DNA of 59,212 nt from Candidatus Melainabacteria bacterium (GTDB lineage: Bacteria > Cyanobacteriota > Vampirovibrionia > Obscuribacterales > Obscuribacteraceae), in contig PLZS01000071.1 of NCBI GenBank assembly GCA_003153555.1, positions 64,167-123,378 of the forward strand, given 5' to 3'. Below, one piece after another: positions 16,331 through 25,216 of this stretch (its first letter is position 1; every line of letters starts with the position of its first letter). A program made the translations under genes and the position numbers. The notes beneath the pieces were generated by a model. It saw nothing but the letters and a program-made list of their open reading frames with translations. It made no database searches and was not told the origin of the DNA.

Positions 16331-18108
16331 TTATGTGCTGGTTGGGTTGGAGATGCATCACTATGGGTGGTGGCATCAGGAGCCGGCAGAATCGGAACTT
16401 TATCAAAAGATTTCGCCGTGCGTTTCGTTTCGATAGACTGAATCAGCAGGCTCGGTGCTATCGCTGAAACTGGTACCGGACCCGACTCTCGTCCACACGT
16501 GCCATTGAAGACAGCACTATCGGTGCCGGCAGAAATTACCCTTTCCAGTGCTGCCAATGGCGTGCCGACAATTTCTGCACCTCGGATCAACTGATCCGGC
16601 TTGCCGTCTGCATAAACTTTGAACACGCGCAGGGGATTGATGAAGTAAGTTTGTTCAGAGCCTCTCGACGTGTAGGTGTAACCGCCCGAGATCTCTTCAA
16701 AGAGAAGACCATAAGCCTTGTGCTGTTTCTTGACCTCATTGATTAGCATTGCTCGCAGATTCTGTGGTGAGACTTGTTTTTTCTTATCCGTCGTCACAAT
16801 TAGATTCGCCTGGCGGGCAACGGGATTCCACCCTGGTGAAGAACGTCCATGTCCGTTAGATGCGTTGAATCCCTGCACCATTGTGCGGGCCAGTAGGAAT
16901 CCAGTTAATACGCCGTTTTTTGCTAGAGTGACCGGTTGGCCAGGCACTCCTTCGTCATCAAATTTGTAGAAACCATTCAAGAATTCGCCGTTTGCTTTTT
17001 CCATTGTTGGATCATCAGTTACGGTGATAAATTCAGGCATAACCAATGTGCCTAGCTTTTTAGCGAATGTCTTTCCTTCATTTTCGCTCTTCTCATGCAC
17101 CGCCTCGACTCTATGACCAAAACTTTCATGGAAAAATACCGCGGCCGCCTTACCGGAAAGAATCGCCGGTCCAACATATGGCTCTGCCACCGGTGCCTTT
17201 CGCAACTGTTCCAACCCCGATGCCAATTTTTCTACTCTGGCTGCTAAGGCTTTTTCATCAGGAAAGTATTCTGGATCCGGGCGCTCAATTGAGTCCGTCA
17301 GTGATAACGACATACCGTCGTCTGCAAGTGTATTACCTTGGATCGCCACCCGGTATCCCAAATGTTGCTCGATAATCTGGGAACCTTCGCTGTTGACGAA
17401 GTAACGTGTGGTTGGCTCACTGACAAATGACACCGTCGATGATTGAAGCAATGCCGGGTGTTTTAAAAAGATTCTTGACAGGCGTTTTACTCTTTCTTGC
17501 CACAAGGCTCGATCGAAATTGACTTGTTTGATAGGTGAAGTGTAATGTCGCTGAGGCTGAAAGGAAAAGTCGTCTGACTTGTCGTCCTCGGCTGACATCA
17601 CTTCGCTGCTGGCTATCAGTTCAGAATAGCGCTGCTGAGCCGCTTTGTAAGCTTCATCCGTTTTCAGCCAGAGGCATTGTTGCAGCGGGATACCAGCTCC
17701 ATCGCCGGGTAATATTGAACTCAACGTTGTCGACTTTTCATACACATGGGGAGATGCGGAATTTTTTCCACGCAGGAAGTGTGTATTGTCGAACTTCGGT
17801 GTGCCGACACGCAAATCAACGGATAACATGCGCCAACTGTTTTTAGGAAATTCATCTTGAATTGCCCCATTTGTTGCCGATATTTTTTCCCATTCGCCTT
17901 CGTAAATGCGATAGGCAAGGTAATACAAAGGTGCTTTATTAGCGTTCTTTAGCTTGGCGAGCGAGCGCTTCAACTCCAGATCCATTGTTTGGATGATGGG
18001 ATTTTCTAAGGGCGGCGCCGAGCTGGCATCAGTTGGCCTAATAGCTGCTAGGAGCAGAAAAAGACTCAACAAGGTGGCAACTAATTTCAAGCTCTGTTTC
18101 CGCCACAA
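16327..18108 (-). CDS. Exported TldD-like zinc metalloprotease with HExxxH
   Basis: A hydrophobic signal peptide (about residues 8-28) leads a 593-residue protein of the TldD/PmbA modulator-of-gyrase family. The zinc motif HExxxH is present as HESFGH (327-332), and a Cys in TCGRESGPVPV (C538) matches the third metal ligand of TldD. E. coli TldD is cytosolic and degrades unfolded peptides and antibiotic precursors together with TldE; export is the unusual point here. The gene overlaps the TldE-like gene by four bases and follows the M20 dipeptidase by 36 bases, so all three probably form one peptide-degradation operon. Confidence 0.82.
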   Translation of the reverse strand: MWRKQSLKLVATLLSLFLLLAAIRPTDASSAPPLENPIIQTMDLELKRSLAKLKNANKAPLYYLAYRIYEGEWEKISATNGAIQDEFPKNSWRMLSVDLRVGTPKFDNTHFLRGKNSASPHVYEKSTTLSSILPGDGAGIPLQQCLWLKTDEAYKAAQQRYSELIASSEVMSAEDDKSDDFSFQPQRHYTSPIKQVNFDRALWQERVKRLSRIFLKHPALLQSSTVSFVSEPTTRYFVNSEGSQIIEQHLGYRVAIQGNTLADDGMSLSLTDSIERPDPEYFPDEKALAARVEKLASGLEQLRKAPVAEPYVGPAILSGKAAAVFFHESFGHRVEAVHEKSENEGKTFAKKLGTLVMPEFITVTDDPTMEKANGEFLNGFYKFDDEGVPGQPVTLAKNGVLTGFLLARTMVQGFNASNGHGRSSPGWNPVARQANLIVTTDKKKQVSPQNLRAMLINEVKKQHKAYGLLFEEISGGYTYTSRGSEQTYFINPLRVFKVYADGKPDQLIRGAEIVGTPLAALERVISAGTDSAVFNGTCGRESGPVPVSAIAPSLLIQSIETKRTAKSFDKVPILPAPDATTHSDASPTQPAHK

Positions 18109-18144
18109 GATAGAACGCTGAAAAAAAGCATTTTCTATTCCTCT

Positions 18145-19656
18145 CTACTGTTTGATTTTCGAAAGGGCGTTGAAATAATGGACAAACATTTTGATGCCAC
18201 CACCGGCTTGCTGCCAATCGAAATTTTCATTAATAGCGTGATATCCGTGCTCTGGCAGCGACAGTCCTAAGAAAACGATGGGCACTTTCAAAATATCATG
18301 CATGCTCACTACCGCGCCAATCGAACCGCCTTCACGAGTGAAGGCCGCCTCCTTACCGAAACCTGCTTTCATCGCTTCGCTGGCCGCTTGATTATATGGG
18401 CCTGTAAATTCGCCGAGATAGGGGCGCAACGTCCCTTCTTTGATAATTTGCGCGTCCGGACATTTGGCGTGGACGAACTTCGTAAATGATTCGAGAATTT
18501 TTTCTGGATCTTGGTCGGGGACCAAACGCATGCTGATCTTCGCTTCCGCCTCGTGTGGGACAATTGTCTTTACGCCCGGACCGTGGTAACCGCCCGTGAT
18601 ACCATGCACTTCAAATGTCGGAAGCGCCCAGATCCTCTGAGAAGCTTCCTTGGCATCCATAGTGCGCAGAGAAGTCAGTTCGTGGGCTTTCATAAAAGCT
18701 TGAACATTGAATCCAGAGGCCACAAAATTGTTTGCTTCGCTTTCAGAAGGCTTGCGCACGCCGTCATAAAATCCGGGAATGTTTACGTGTCCGGTTTTGG
18801 CGTCATAACATTCGCTAATTAATTGAGCCAATTCACCAATTGGGTTGCGGGCTAAACCGCCCGTGGTGCCTGAGTGAACATCTTTTGCTCCTGTTTTCAA
18901 TCGAAGCAATACACCTTGCAGTCCACGCAAACCGTAAGGTATGGCGGGACGTTCCCGTGATACCCAGATCGTGTCTGAAACGACGATCGAATTTGTTTTC
19001 AGTTTGGCTTTATTGTCTATCAAAAATTGTTCAAAGTTAGGGCTGCCGATTTCTTCTTCCAGCTCCCAAATGAACTTTATATTGATTGGTACTTTGTGGT
19101 CATGCGCGTACTTGGCCGCATACAGAACAGAAAGAGCCGGACCCTTATCATCTGTACTGCCTCTGCCACTGTAGGTACCGTCCTCGATTTTCATCTCAAA
19201 TGGTGCACTCTTCCACTCGGCAGGGTCGGCGGGTTGCACATCCAAATGGTTGTATATAGTTACTGTTGGATAACTCGGATCAGCAATCAGTTCAGCGAAG
19301 ACAACCGGATTGCCCTTCGTTTCGATAATTTCCGCTTTGGCGCCAGCGTCCTGAAGGAGCTTGACGGCAGCTTCAGCTGTCCGCTTGATGTCCGCTGTTC
19401 GGTCTGGATCCATGCTGACGCTTGGGATGTCCACGAGCTTTTTCAAGTCTCGCTCATAACCTTGCCGCGACGATGTTGCGTACTCAGCAACTTTATCAAC
19501 ATCCACATTAACTGCCATTTTCCCCTCCTTGGCTGCGCCCGTCGCAATATTTGCCGAACCAAGCAAATCGCTGCCAGCTAGACCTGGAACACCGGGCAAA
19601 AGCAATAGCGTTGTCGCGATGATGCTTTGCGCAAACCGCTCGATAGGAACATTCAT
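18145..19656 (-). CDS. M20 family dipeptidase, probably exported
   Basis: This is a zinc-dependent exopeptidase of the M20A group. Metal-ligand motifs are clear: [23 protein letters not shown] with the bridging Asp, and [10 protein letters not shown] with the catalytic Glu pair; the dimerisation domain carries [17 protein letters not shown] sequence. The long form of 503 residues begins with a signal-peptide-like segment ([18 protein letters not shown]). However, an internal ATG at 19518 is preceded by a near-perfect Shine-Dalgarno (AAGGAGG), while the upstream ATG has none visible. A cytosolic 457-residue form is therefore possible. The exported form suits the TldD/TldE-like genes downstream. 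Confidence 0.88.
   Translation of the reverse strand: MNVPIERFAQSIIATTLLLLPGVPGLAGSDLLGSANIATGAAKEGKMAVNVDVDKVAEYATSSRQGYERDLKKLVDIPSVSMDPDRTADIKRTAEAAVKLLQDAGAKAEIIETKGNPVVFAELIADPSYPTVTIYNHLDVQPADPAEWKSAPFEMKIEDGTYSGRGSTDDKGPALSVLYAAKYAHDHKVPINIKFIWELEEEIGSPNFEQFLIDNKAKLKTNSIVVSDTIWVSRERPAIPYGLRGLQGVLLRLKTGAKDVHSGTTGGLARNPIGELAQLISECYDAKTGHVNIPGFYDGVRKPSESEANNFVASGFNVQAFMKAHELTSLRTMDAKEASQRIWALPTFEVHGITGGYHGPGVKTIVPHEAEAKISMRLVPDQDPEKILESFTKFVHAKCPDAQIIKEGTLRPYLGEFTGPYNQAASEAMKAGFGKEAAFTREGGSIGAVVSMHDILKVPIVFLGLSLPEHGYHAINENFDWQQAGGGIKMFVHYFNALSKIKQ
19516..19530 (-). promoter_or_regulatory. Strong ribosome binding site before an internal ATG of the M20 dipeptidase
   Basis: AAGGAGG (minus sense, 19524-19530) is five bases upstream of an in-frame ATG at 19516-19518. 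It decides between a secreted long form and a cytosolic short form of the peptidase, or allows both. Confidence 0.55.
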
Positions 19657-19739
19657 TGGCTAATGGTGCGCCAAAATTGAACTTATTTCAATATTGACTA
19701 CCGATTTGCATTCACGACTTGGCTGGTAAATTGTTGGAC

Positions 19740-20408
19740 TTAAGCAGTTGCGCTTGAGTCTTGCTGAGAAGCTACTTGAGGAGCTGTTTGCAGTGAGGCA
19801 TTAACCTTAGCAATGTACTCGCCCACTTTGCTCGCCACTGTAGCAGCGTCGAAGTAGCCGACAATTCGTCCGACTTCATCTAACATCGAACCATTTGGAC
19901 TAAGCACCGAAATGGACGGATAGTGGTCAACGCCTAGGGCTTTACCGATGTTTGCTGCTACCAGGTCAGTTGAGGGAGTGCTTTTGAGGAATACTGCTTG
20001 GTTTGCTAGTTTTTGAAACTCTGGTTTGTCCAATTCTTGGTTCATTGCTTGCGACCAGGTTCCGTTCTCGCCGAAAACCATGACGATCGGTTTTTGTTGA
20101 TGCACGCCGCTGTCATATCCATCAGCAGTGTTTGTCGTCCACTCAATCTTGCTTGTCTTATCTGTAGGTCCTTGCGGAAGTTCTTTAACAACTTGTTGTT
20201 CCCATGGACTCGAAGTGTTGTAATCAACTCCGCCCTTTGTCAGAGTCAGCTCTGGCAAAACGGCATTAGCACTGCCGTTATCCCTAGAGGGGGTGGAAAT
20301 ACTCCAATCTAAATCTTGAACTGCTTTGTTGAATTTATCTGCAAATGGTGATGCGCCAAACGCAGATTTTTCCAAGTGAGAGTAAGCTGATTCGTCGATC
20401 AGGCTCAT
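19740..20408 (-). CDS. Thioredoxin-fold protein without a CxxC active site
   Basis: The 222-residue protein has an unstructured N-terminal 95 residues and then a thioredoxin-like domain: KPIVMVFGENGTWSQAMNQEL, a VFLKSTPSTDLVAANIGKALGV segment and HYPSISVLSPNG, where the Pro matches the cis-proline loop. The position of the redox CxxC reads TWSQA, so disulfide exchange is not expected. The tail is Gln/Ser/Ala-rich. No signal peptide is visible. It lies 81 bases downstream of the 187-residue gene and may belong to the same unit as the papain-like gene. Redox-dead thioredoxin folds often serve as binding or chaperone modules; that role here is an inference. Confidence 0.6.
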   Translation of the reverse strand: MSLIDESAYSHLEKSAFGASPFADKFNKAVQDLDWSISTPSRDNGSANAVLPELTLTKGGVDYNTSSPWEQQVVKELPQGPTDKTSKIEWTTNTADGYDSGVHQQKPIVMVFGENGTWSQAMNQELDKPEFQKLANQAVFLKSTPSTDLVAANIGKALGVDHYPSISVLSPNGSMLDEVGRIVGYFDAATVASKVGEYIAKVNASLQTAPQVASQQDSSATA

Positions 20409-20447
20409 ATATCGTAGCCTCCGCCAGAGAGTTCTTACTTGTATACA

Positions 20448-20460
20448 GGGCGGAGCAAAA
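20448..20460 (-). promoter_or_regulatory. Shared 13-mer upstream of the thioredoxin-fold gene
   Basis: GGGCGGAGCAAAA is found here, at 28381-28393 and at 30340-30352. The first two lie about 40 bases upstream of a minus-strand start, with a TATAC nearby on the start side (here 20441-20445). The third lies inside a coding region. A regulatory site is possible, but the third copy weakens this. Confidence 0.3.
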
Positions 20461-20489
20461 TTAGACAGAACTTTGGAACATTCGTGAGA

Positions 20490-21053
20490 TCAGGCCCATT
20501 CTATTGAGAAAACTGCATCCATGAATACTTTCAGGTAACGTTCGAATTGGAAATAACCATAGTGGGACGGCACTTGCAGGTACGCCTCCTCAACAGAGTT
20601 TTTTTCCGCGCCCGAGTCAAAAAAGAGCCCACAATACTCATTGATAGCTTTTTTCGTCTCAGGTTCGATGAACGAGCCTTTCACTTGCAAAACCAGACGG
20701 TCTTCTATAAAGATCGTTTCAGCGCTAGTGAAGCGAAAGTTTGGACCAGCCGCACCGCGCTTTCGATTCGACCATTGATTGTTTCCGGCGTTGCCTAGAA
20801 CAGGTGTGAGCTCCAACAGCTCACTGCTGCCTTCTGCAATTTTGTGCATTGGCAAATCGAGGAATGTTCTAAATTTCTCGATCTCCTCCGCTCGAAGACC
20901 TTGCAGCTTTCTGAAAAAAGTTATTTCAACATCGTCATGCGCGCGCGGATGATATGACCGCATCGTCATGAGAGCAGTGTTGAGCGCGGGATCGGCTAGC
21001 CAATCTTCTGGAAGAGTTACGCGTTTGATGCAGCCGAACTGGACAAGTTCCAT
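20490..21053 (-). CDS. Unknown 187-residue protein coupled to the papain-like gene
   Basis: No family is recognised. The protein is soluble and acidic, without signal peptide or membrane segment. It opens MELVQFGCIKRVTLPEDW, has a stretch of mixed helices, and in the middle a strand-rich segment (RFTSAETIFIEDRLVLQVKG). Its ATG overlaps the stop of the upstream gene as TAATG, so translation is almost certainly coupled and the products should be made in fixed ratio. A small partner stop-coupled to a protease-like protein could be an inhibitor, immunity protein or chaperone; the sequence does not distinguish these. Confidence 0.6.
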   Translation of the reverse strand: MELVQFGCIKRVTLPEDWLADPALNTALMTMRSYHPRAHDDVEITFFRKLQGLRAEEIEKFRTFLDLPMHKIAEGSSELLELTPVLGNAGNNQWSNRKRGAAGPNFRFTSAETIFIEDRLVLQVKGSFIEPETKKAINEYCGLFFDSGAEKNSVEEAYLQVPSHYGYFQFERYLKVFMDAVFSIEWA

Positions 21054-22750
21054 TATCTACCGGTAGTAGCCATGATATCTTGGATCTGCTTTTGAATGAT
21101 TTCCACTTGGAAGGATTCATTTTTATTTTGTGCTTCTTTGAGCATTGCCTGCAGTGGTTCAATCTGCGCTTGTGGATCCAATTGAGGATTTTTCTTGAGC
21201 GGATTTTCGTCGCTGTTTTTCCAGCTCTTGTCGAACAAGTCCTGTCTCCACTTTCTGTAATCTTCGTCGCGCATGACGCCGTCGTTTCTCGACCAACCGC
21301 CCTTGCCGCCTTGATCTCCGCCCTGACCTTGACCGCGATCTGAACCACCTTGACCTTGACCACGATCCGACTGACCGCCTTCGTGTCCGTTCTGGTCGAC
21401 CCGACCCGCATTTGTAGGCAGCGTTGCGTTATAGAGGTCGCTCACGTTTACCCATTTATTGTTTTCCGATCCCCATTGATTGGTCATGAATATTTTGGCT
21501 GGAGGACCAGCTTGATAGTCACTAACGTTTACTACGTGCCAGCCGCCGGATCCTCCCTTATCGCCGGTGCCGCCAAAGAGCTTGTCGTTGGCGTTGACCA
21601 TGATAATTGCAGGTGGTTTTCCGGAAGTAAGAGCGTCTGAGAATTCTTGGTAATTGTGAACTTTGGAACTGCCGTCGGTGTTATTGGGACCGCCCACTTC
21701 GGCATTTGAAATTATGTACTGACCTGTAAACCCTAAACTCTTTCCTATTTCTGCCATCGCGTCGGTACTAAGAGCTGGTTGCCTCATCGGCTTGCCGTCT
21801 GGTCCGGGGACCTCCTGGTGGTTGGCGAACCGCAGTCGCTCACCCGTATCGGACTGCCCCTCCGGCGCCCTTTGTGAGTAATAGAGCGGTGGTTTTTGGT
21901 GCTGCCAATAATCATTAATCGTCGCTTGGTCGAAAATTTGGCTGGCGTAGTCGCGTTTACCATCCGTGCGAGCATCACCAAAAGCTAGTTTAGACTCCCT
22001 GTCTTCACTAAGACTGGCTGCATCCAGCTTGATCATTTTGCCGTCTTTGAGTGATTTGTACTCACCAGTCAAACCAACTTCAGAGACAATGCGAGCTGCT
22101 TCTGCTGGATTGGTAATGTTCAGCCGACGCTCAAGGGTCGTGACGTTGCAAGTGTTGTGGAAGCCTTGATCCAATCCCGTTCTCAATGACGCGTTGTGCA
22201 AAATGCTACCGGCTAATTGATTACGTTCATCTGCGCTCAATGGAGAGCTGTTGTTAGGATTCTCCAACAACTTGCTGGTCGAGTCGTAGATTTTATTGAC
22301 TTGATCGGCTGTCAGCGGCGGTTTGCGATTTTCAATCGCCTTCATATCTTTTTGAACTTCGGCGGCTTGGTCAGTGGTCATGCCCTGGGTCAAATGTTCA
22401 AGTCTGGTTTTTTGAACTTGAACGTCAGCTGGATTGATCGGCGCGGCATTGTCGGTTACCGCCCCTGTCTTATCTACGACTGGTGCGACTACAGCCGGTT
22501 TGGCATCGGTTGGCAGATTGTTTTCTTTGAACTGTGCGACTGCAAGCGGCGTGGCCAAATCTTTGTTTACGCCTTGTGGTCCGTAAATGTCTGTGAATTT
22601 GACCTGTCCGCCTTCGACAACGTTTGGGTTCTCAGTGTGGCGTCCAGCACTTTGAGCCGTGGCCATGTCGTGGTTGGTGTACGCCAATGCCGAATGCCCA
22701 GGATTGGCGGTCTCCTTTGGTTTATCAAATTTTTCAGCGGTTTCTGCCAT
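21053..22750 (-). CDS. Large protein with papain-like cysteine peptidase signature
   Basis: From the ATG at 22750 the product has 565 residues. The first 130 are low-complexity and disordered. A globular domain follows with DQGFHNTCN, giving Gln195 six residues before Cys201, the same spacing as the oxyanion Gln and catalytic Cys of papain. GGWHVVNVSDY gives His405 and TNQWGSEN gives Asn424 in the same order and context as papain's His and Asn. A Gly/Gln-rich linker with repeated DRGQGQGG (about 460-485) and a C-terminal helical tail end the protein. No signal peptide is seen. Family membership is inferred from this signature only. The frame extends to a GTG at 22777, but the ATG is preferred. 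Confidence 0.6.
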   Translation of the reverse strand: MAETAEKFDKPKETANPGHSALAYTNHDMATAQSAGRHTENPNVVEGGQVKFTDIYGPQGVNKDLATPLAVAQFKENNLPTDAKPAVVAPVVDKTGAVTDNAAPINPADVQVQKTRLEHLTQGMTTDQAAEVQKDMKAIENRKPPLTADQVNKIYDSTSKLLENPNNSSPLSADERNQLAGSILHNASLRTGLDQGFHNTCNVTTLERRLNITNPAEAARIVSEVGLTGEYKSLKDGKMIKLDAASLSEDRESKLAFGDARTDGKRDYASQIFDQATINDYWQHQKPPLYYSQRAPEGQSDTGERLRFANHQEVPGPDGKPMRQPALSTDAMAEIGKSLGFTGQYIISNAEVGGPNNTDGSSKVHNYQEFSDALTSGKPPAIIMVNANDKLFGGTGDKGGSGGWHVVNVSDYQAGPPAKIFMTNQWGSENNKWVNVSDLYNATLPTNAGRVDQNGHEGGQSDRGQGQGGSDRGQGQGGDQGGKGGWSRNDGVMRDEDYRKWRQDLFDKSWKNSDENPLKKNPQLDPQAQIEPLQAMLKEAQNKNESFQVEIIQKQIQDIMATTGR

Positions 22751-23150
22751 GGGGCGAGTACACCAACAATCCAGCACCGATGATCCAGAACCAAGAACCG
22801 CAAATGCGAATCAGGGAGTGGATCTATGACAACTGGGCAAGCTTAGTAAGTTTATGGACGCCGAAGTGACGTTATTTTGAATCCATATGTGATGGATGTC
22901 AAGTTAACGGTGTAGGTTTGGGCATTAATTCGTGTGCTTCAGCAGATGAAGTCTCAATCTTGTACCAAAACTGAGACCGAATCCCCGACCGTTGCACCAA
23001 GAGTTCGAGTCAGAACGAAGACGACTCGGCATAGTGGTGCCGGCAGTGCTAGTTGAAAGGATGATGGACCAGTATAGACATGGAGAGGATGTTCCACGCC
23101 CGCATCCGAATCCGCATTCGGCTGCTACCGGAGAGCACTATCTATCGTCT
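22751..23150. other. Gene-free stretch between the papain-like and saccharopine-dehydrogenase-like genes
   Basis: These 400 bases should hold the promoter of the papain-like gene near 22751 and the end of the upstream-facing saccharopine-dehydrogenase-like gene near 23151. A short plus-strand open frame (22992 onward) runs into the latter gene and has no recognisable content. I see no RNA gene, repeat or strong promoter. Confidence 0.5.
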
Positions 23151-24311
23151 CTAAGAAGCGACGGGAGCGCGTTCAGTCATCGTCAATTTGATGCCGCGGC
23201 TCTCCAATTCAGTCAGAAACAATTTGACTGGAACGCAGGTTTCTTGTTTAAGCACGCCACGCTCTTTAATGTCTCCCCGGGCCATCATTTGGGCGATGAT
23301 TGAGGCTGGAAAAGCTGTCATCCTCATCATTGCAGAGACTTTATCGGCTTGATCGTTGTAGTCAATGCATTCCCAAACTATCTGGATCGGCTCACGATCC
23401 TTTATGCCTGTGACAGTGACTCGCACCAGCACCACATCTGGTTCATCTTGAGGTAAGGTTTTAGTCAGCAGATTGGAGAGTAAGTCACGTGGAACTACTT
23501 TGCCTGAGGGCAAATCAACCGGTTCGGAGCTCATCAAACCTAGATGCTTGAGTAAAAATATCTGCTCACAGTGTCCTGGGTAGCGGATCGTTTTGTAATC
23601 CATATGCTGAATTTTTCCTGCATATGTTTTGGGCAAGGTCGAGATCCCTCCAGACGTATTGAATGCCTCGAGTTTGCCAAAAGGTTTAGGGAACTCGATC
23701 TCTTCAATGTCGGTCAGTGACGGAACTTGAAACTCTTTTCCGTCTCGGATAACAGTCACGTCTTCGACGTATTCGTTAATCAGTCCGTCAATCGCGAAAA
23801 ATTGTGCGTACTTCAGAGGACCTTCTGGATCGACTGGCAGTCCGCCCACGCGAATGCGCATCTCGTACAACTCGTCTAAACTGTCTGCGGCATTGACTGC
23901 CAGCATCGATACCATCCCTGGTGCCAGTCCGAGGTCAGGCATGATCGCTATGCCACGTTCTTTCGCTAGATCATCGAGCAAGAATTCTTTGGCCACCATC
24001 TCTTCATTTCCACCCAGATCGCAGAAATGTGTTCCGGCTTTGAGAGCCGCTTTCGCTAGATCATAGTTGTGGTGATAAGTGACGCAACTAATACATGCGT
24101 CGCAACGAGCCATCAATTCAACGACCTCGTCGAACTTTTTCACGTCCAGTTCAACTGGAACAATTTTCGGGTCTGCCAGCAAATCAATTAAGGCTTGAAC
24201 GCGCTTGATATCATAGTCGGCAACGATGACCTGGTCGACTTTGGGACTGCGAATCAAATCAAAGACCGCGGCATAACCCATACGCCCGGCTCCAAGCACT
24301 AGAAATTTCAC
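23151..24311 (-). CDS. Saccharopine/lysine-6-dehydrogenase-like NAD(P) oxidoreductase
   Basis: A GTG start (preceded by AGAGGA seven bases upstream) opens MKFLVLGAGRMGYAAVFDL, the Rossmann dinucleotide motif. The middle and C-terminal parts match the saccharopine dehydrogenase catalytic fold, with CDLGG, PDLGLAPGM and KTIRYPGHCEQI typical of the lysine-6-dehydrogenase and carboxynorspermidine-synthase-like branch. At 386 residues it is full length. It is the last of four minus-strand genes after ridA, aldehyde dehydrogenase and SDR, with a 100-base gap before it. The family acts on amino-acid-derived imines; the real substrate may be an imine intermediate of the same pathway. Confidence 0.85.
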   Translation of the reverse strand: MKFLVLGAGRMGYAAVFDLIRSPKVDQVIVADYDIKRVQALIDLLADPKIVPVELDVKKFDEVVELMARCDACISCVTYHHNYDLAKAALKAGTHFCDLGGNEEMVAKEFLLDDLAKERGIAIMPDLGLAPGMVSMLAVNAADSLDELYEMRIRVGGLPVDPEGPLKYAQFFAIDGLINEYVEDVTVIRDGKEFQVPSLTDIEEIEFPKPFGKLEAFNTSGGISTLPKTYAGKIQHMDYKTIRYPGHCEQIFLLKHLGLMSSEPVDLPSGKVVPRDLLSNLLTKTLPQDEPDVVLVRVTVTGIKDREPIQIVWECIDYNDQADKVSAMMRMTAFPASIIAQMMARGDIKERGVLKQETCVPVKLFLTELESRGIKLTMTERAPVAS

Positions 24312-24411
24312 TGCTACTTCCTCTCGGTGGTTGCACGATGGCAGCTTAGATGGCTGCGCTGAAGCAAAATAATACCATCAGCAGCGACCTGCGGCAGCTT
24401 GGCAATGCCTG

Positions 24412-25200
24412 TTAGTAGGTCGATCGACGTTTACCGCCATCGACGCATATCGTTGAGCCTGTGATGTACGACGCCTGGTCTGAACAGAGGAATACTGCCG
24501 CCGCCGCAAATTCTTCCGGGGTGCCAAGTCTCCCAGCTGGGATTGGCTTCACATAGTCTGCCATGTACTCCGCTTCAGTCTGACCAGTTTTTTCGCGGCG
24601 GGTACGAATCAGGCTTTCAATTCGTCCAGTCCAAATCGCGCCCGGTGCAAGGCAGTTAACTGTGACGTTGTTTTTTGCCACTTCGTCGGCGAGAGTTTTC
24701 AGCATTGACGTAACCGCCGATCGCATCGCATTCGAGATTGCCAGACTAGCAATAGGCTCCATCACGGACAAAGAAGTTACGCACAGCACTCGACCCCAGC
24801 TTTGTTCTTTCATGTGCGGAATGAATGCTTCATTCAACTCCGCGACGGCTGGAAAGAGCTGCTGGAAGCCGGCATGCCAATCCTCCTGAGATGTGGTTTC
24901 GACCGTGGTTGGTTTCGGTCCACCGGTGTTGTGCACGAGGATATCTACTCCTCCTGATGCCCGCGCAACTGCAATTAACTGTGATCGATCTTCTGGTTTT
25001 GATAAATCACTGACCACAACAATCGGTTTCAACTGAGTTTTTGTTTCGATCTCGCTTGCCACTGCTGCCAGTTCGTCTGCATTTCTTGCGCAAATAATAA
25101 GTTCGACACCTTCATCAGCTAAAGCAAGTGCTATGGCGCGTCCGAGACCCTTTGACGCGGCGCACACGAGACCCTTTTTGCCCTTGATTTTCAAGTCCAA
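24412..25200 (-). CDS. Short-chain dehydrogenase/reductase-like protein without the YxxxK pair
   Basis: This 262-residue protein has the SDR fold: AASKGLGRAIA as the cofactor loop (in place of TGxxxGxG), NTGGPKP for NAG and S143 as the catalytic-serine equivalent. The expected Tyr and Lys (S+13 and S+17) read Ser156 and Arg160 (SNAMR), and the end is normal (ITGSTICVDGG). A known FabG-like SDR subgroup shares this SNxxR pattern, so it is a conserved variant, not a mutation. It may be catalytically different or only bind a ligand. It starts with TTG 16 bases after the aldehyde dehydrogenase stop, in the same operon. Confidence 0.83.
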   Translation of the reverse strand: MDLKIKGKKGLVCAASKGLGRAIALALADEGVELIICARNADELAAVASEIETKTQLKPIVVVSDLSKPEDRSQLIAVARASGGVDILVHNTGGPKPTTVETTSQEDWHAGFQQLFPAVAELNEAFIPHMKEQSWGRVLCVTSLSVMEPIASLAISNAMRSAVTSMLKTLADEVAKNNVTVNCLAPGAIWTGRIESLIRTRREKTGQTEAEYMADYVKPIPAGRLGTPEEFAAAAVFLCSDQASYITGSTICVDGGKRRSTY

Positions 25201-25216
25201 AGTTTTTCACCGTCTA

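Noticed and set aside
22992..23303. 103-codon plus-strand open frame
   Set aside because: TTG start, no ribosome site, half of it antisense to the saccharopine-dehydrogenase-like gene, and no recognisable content.
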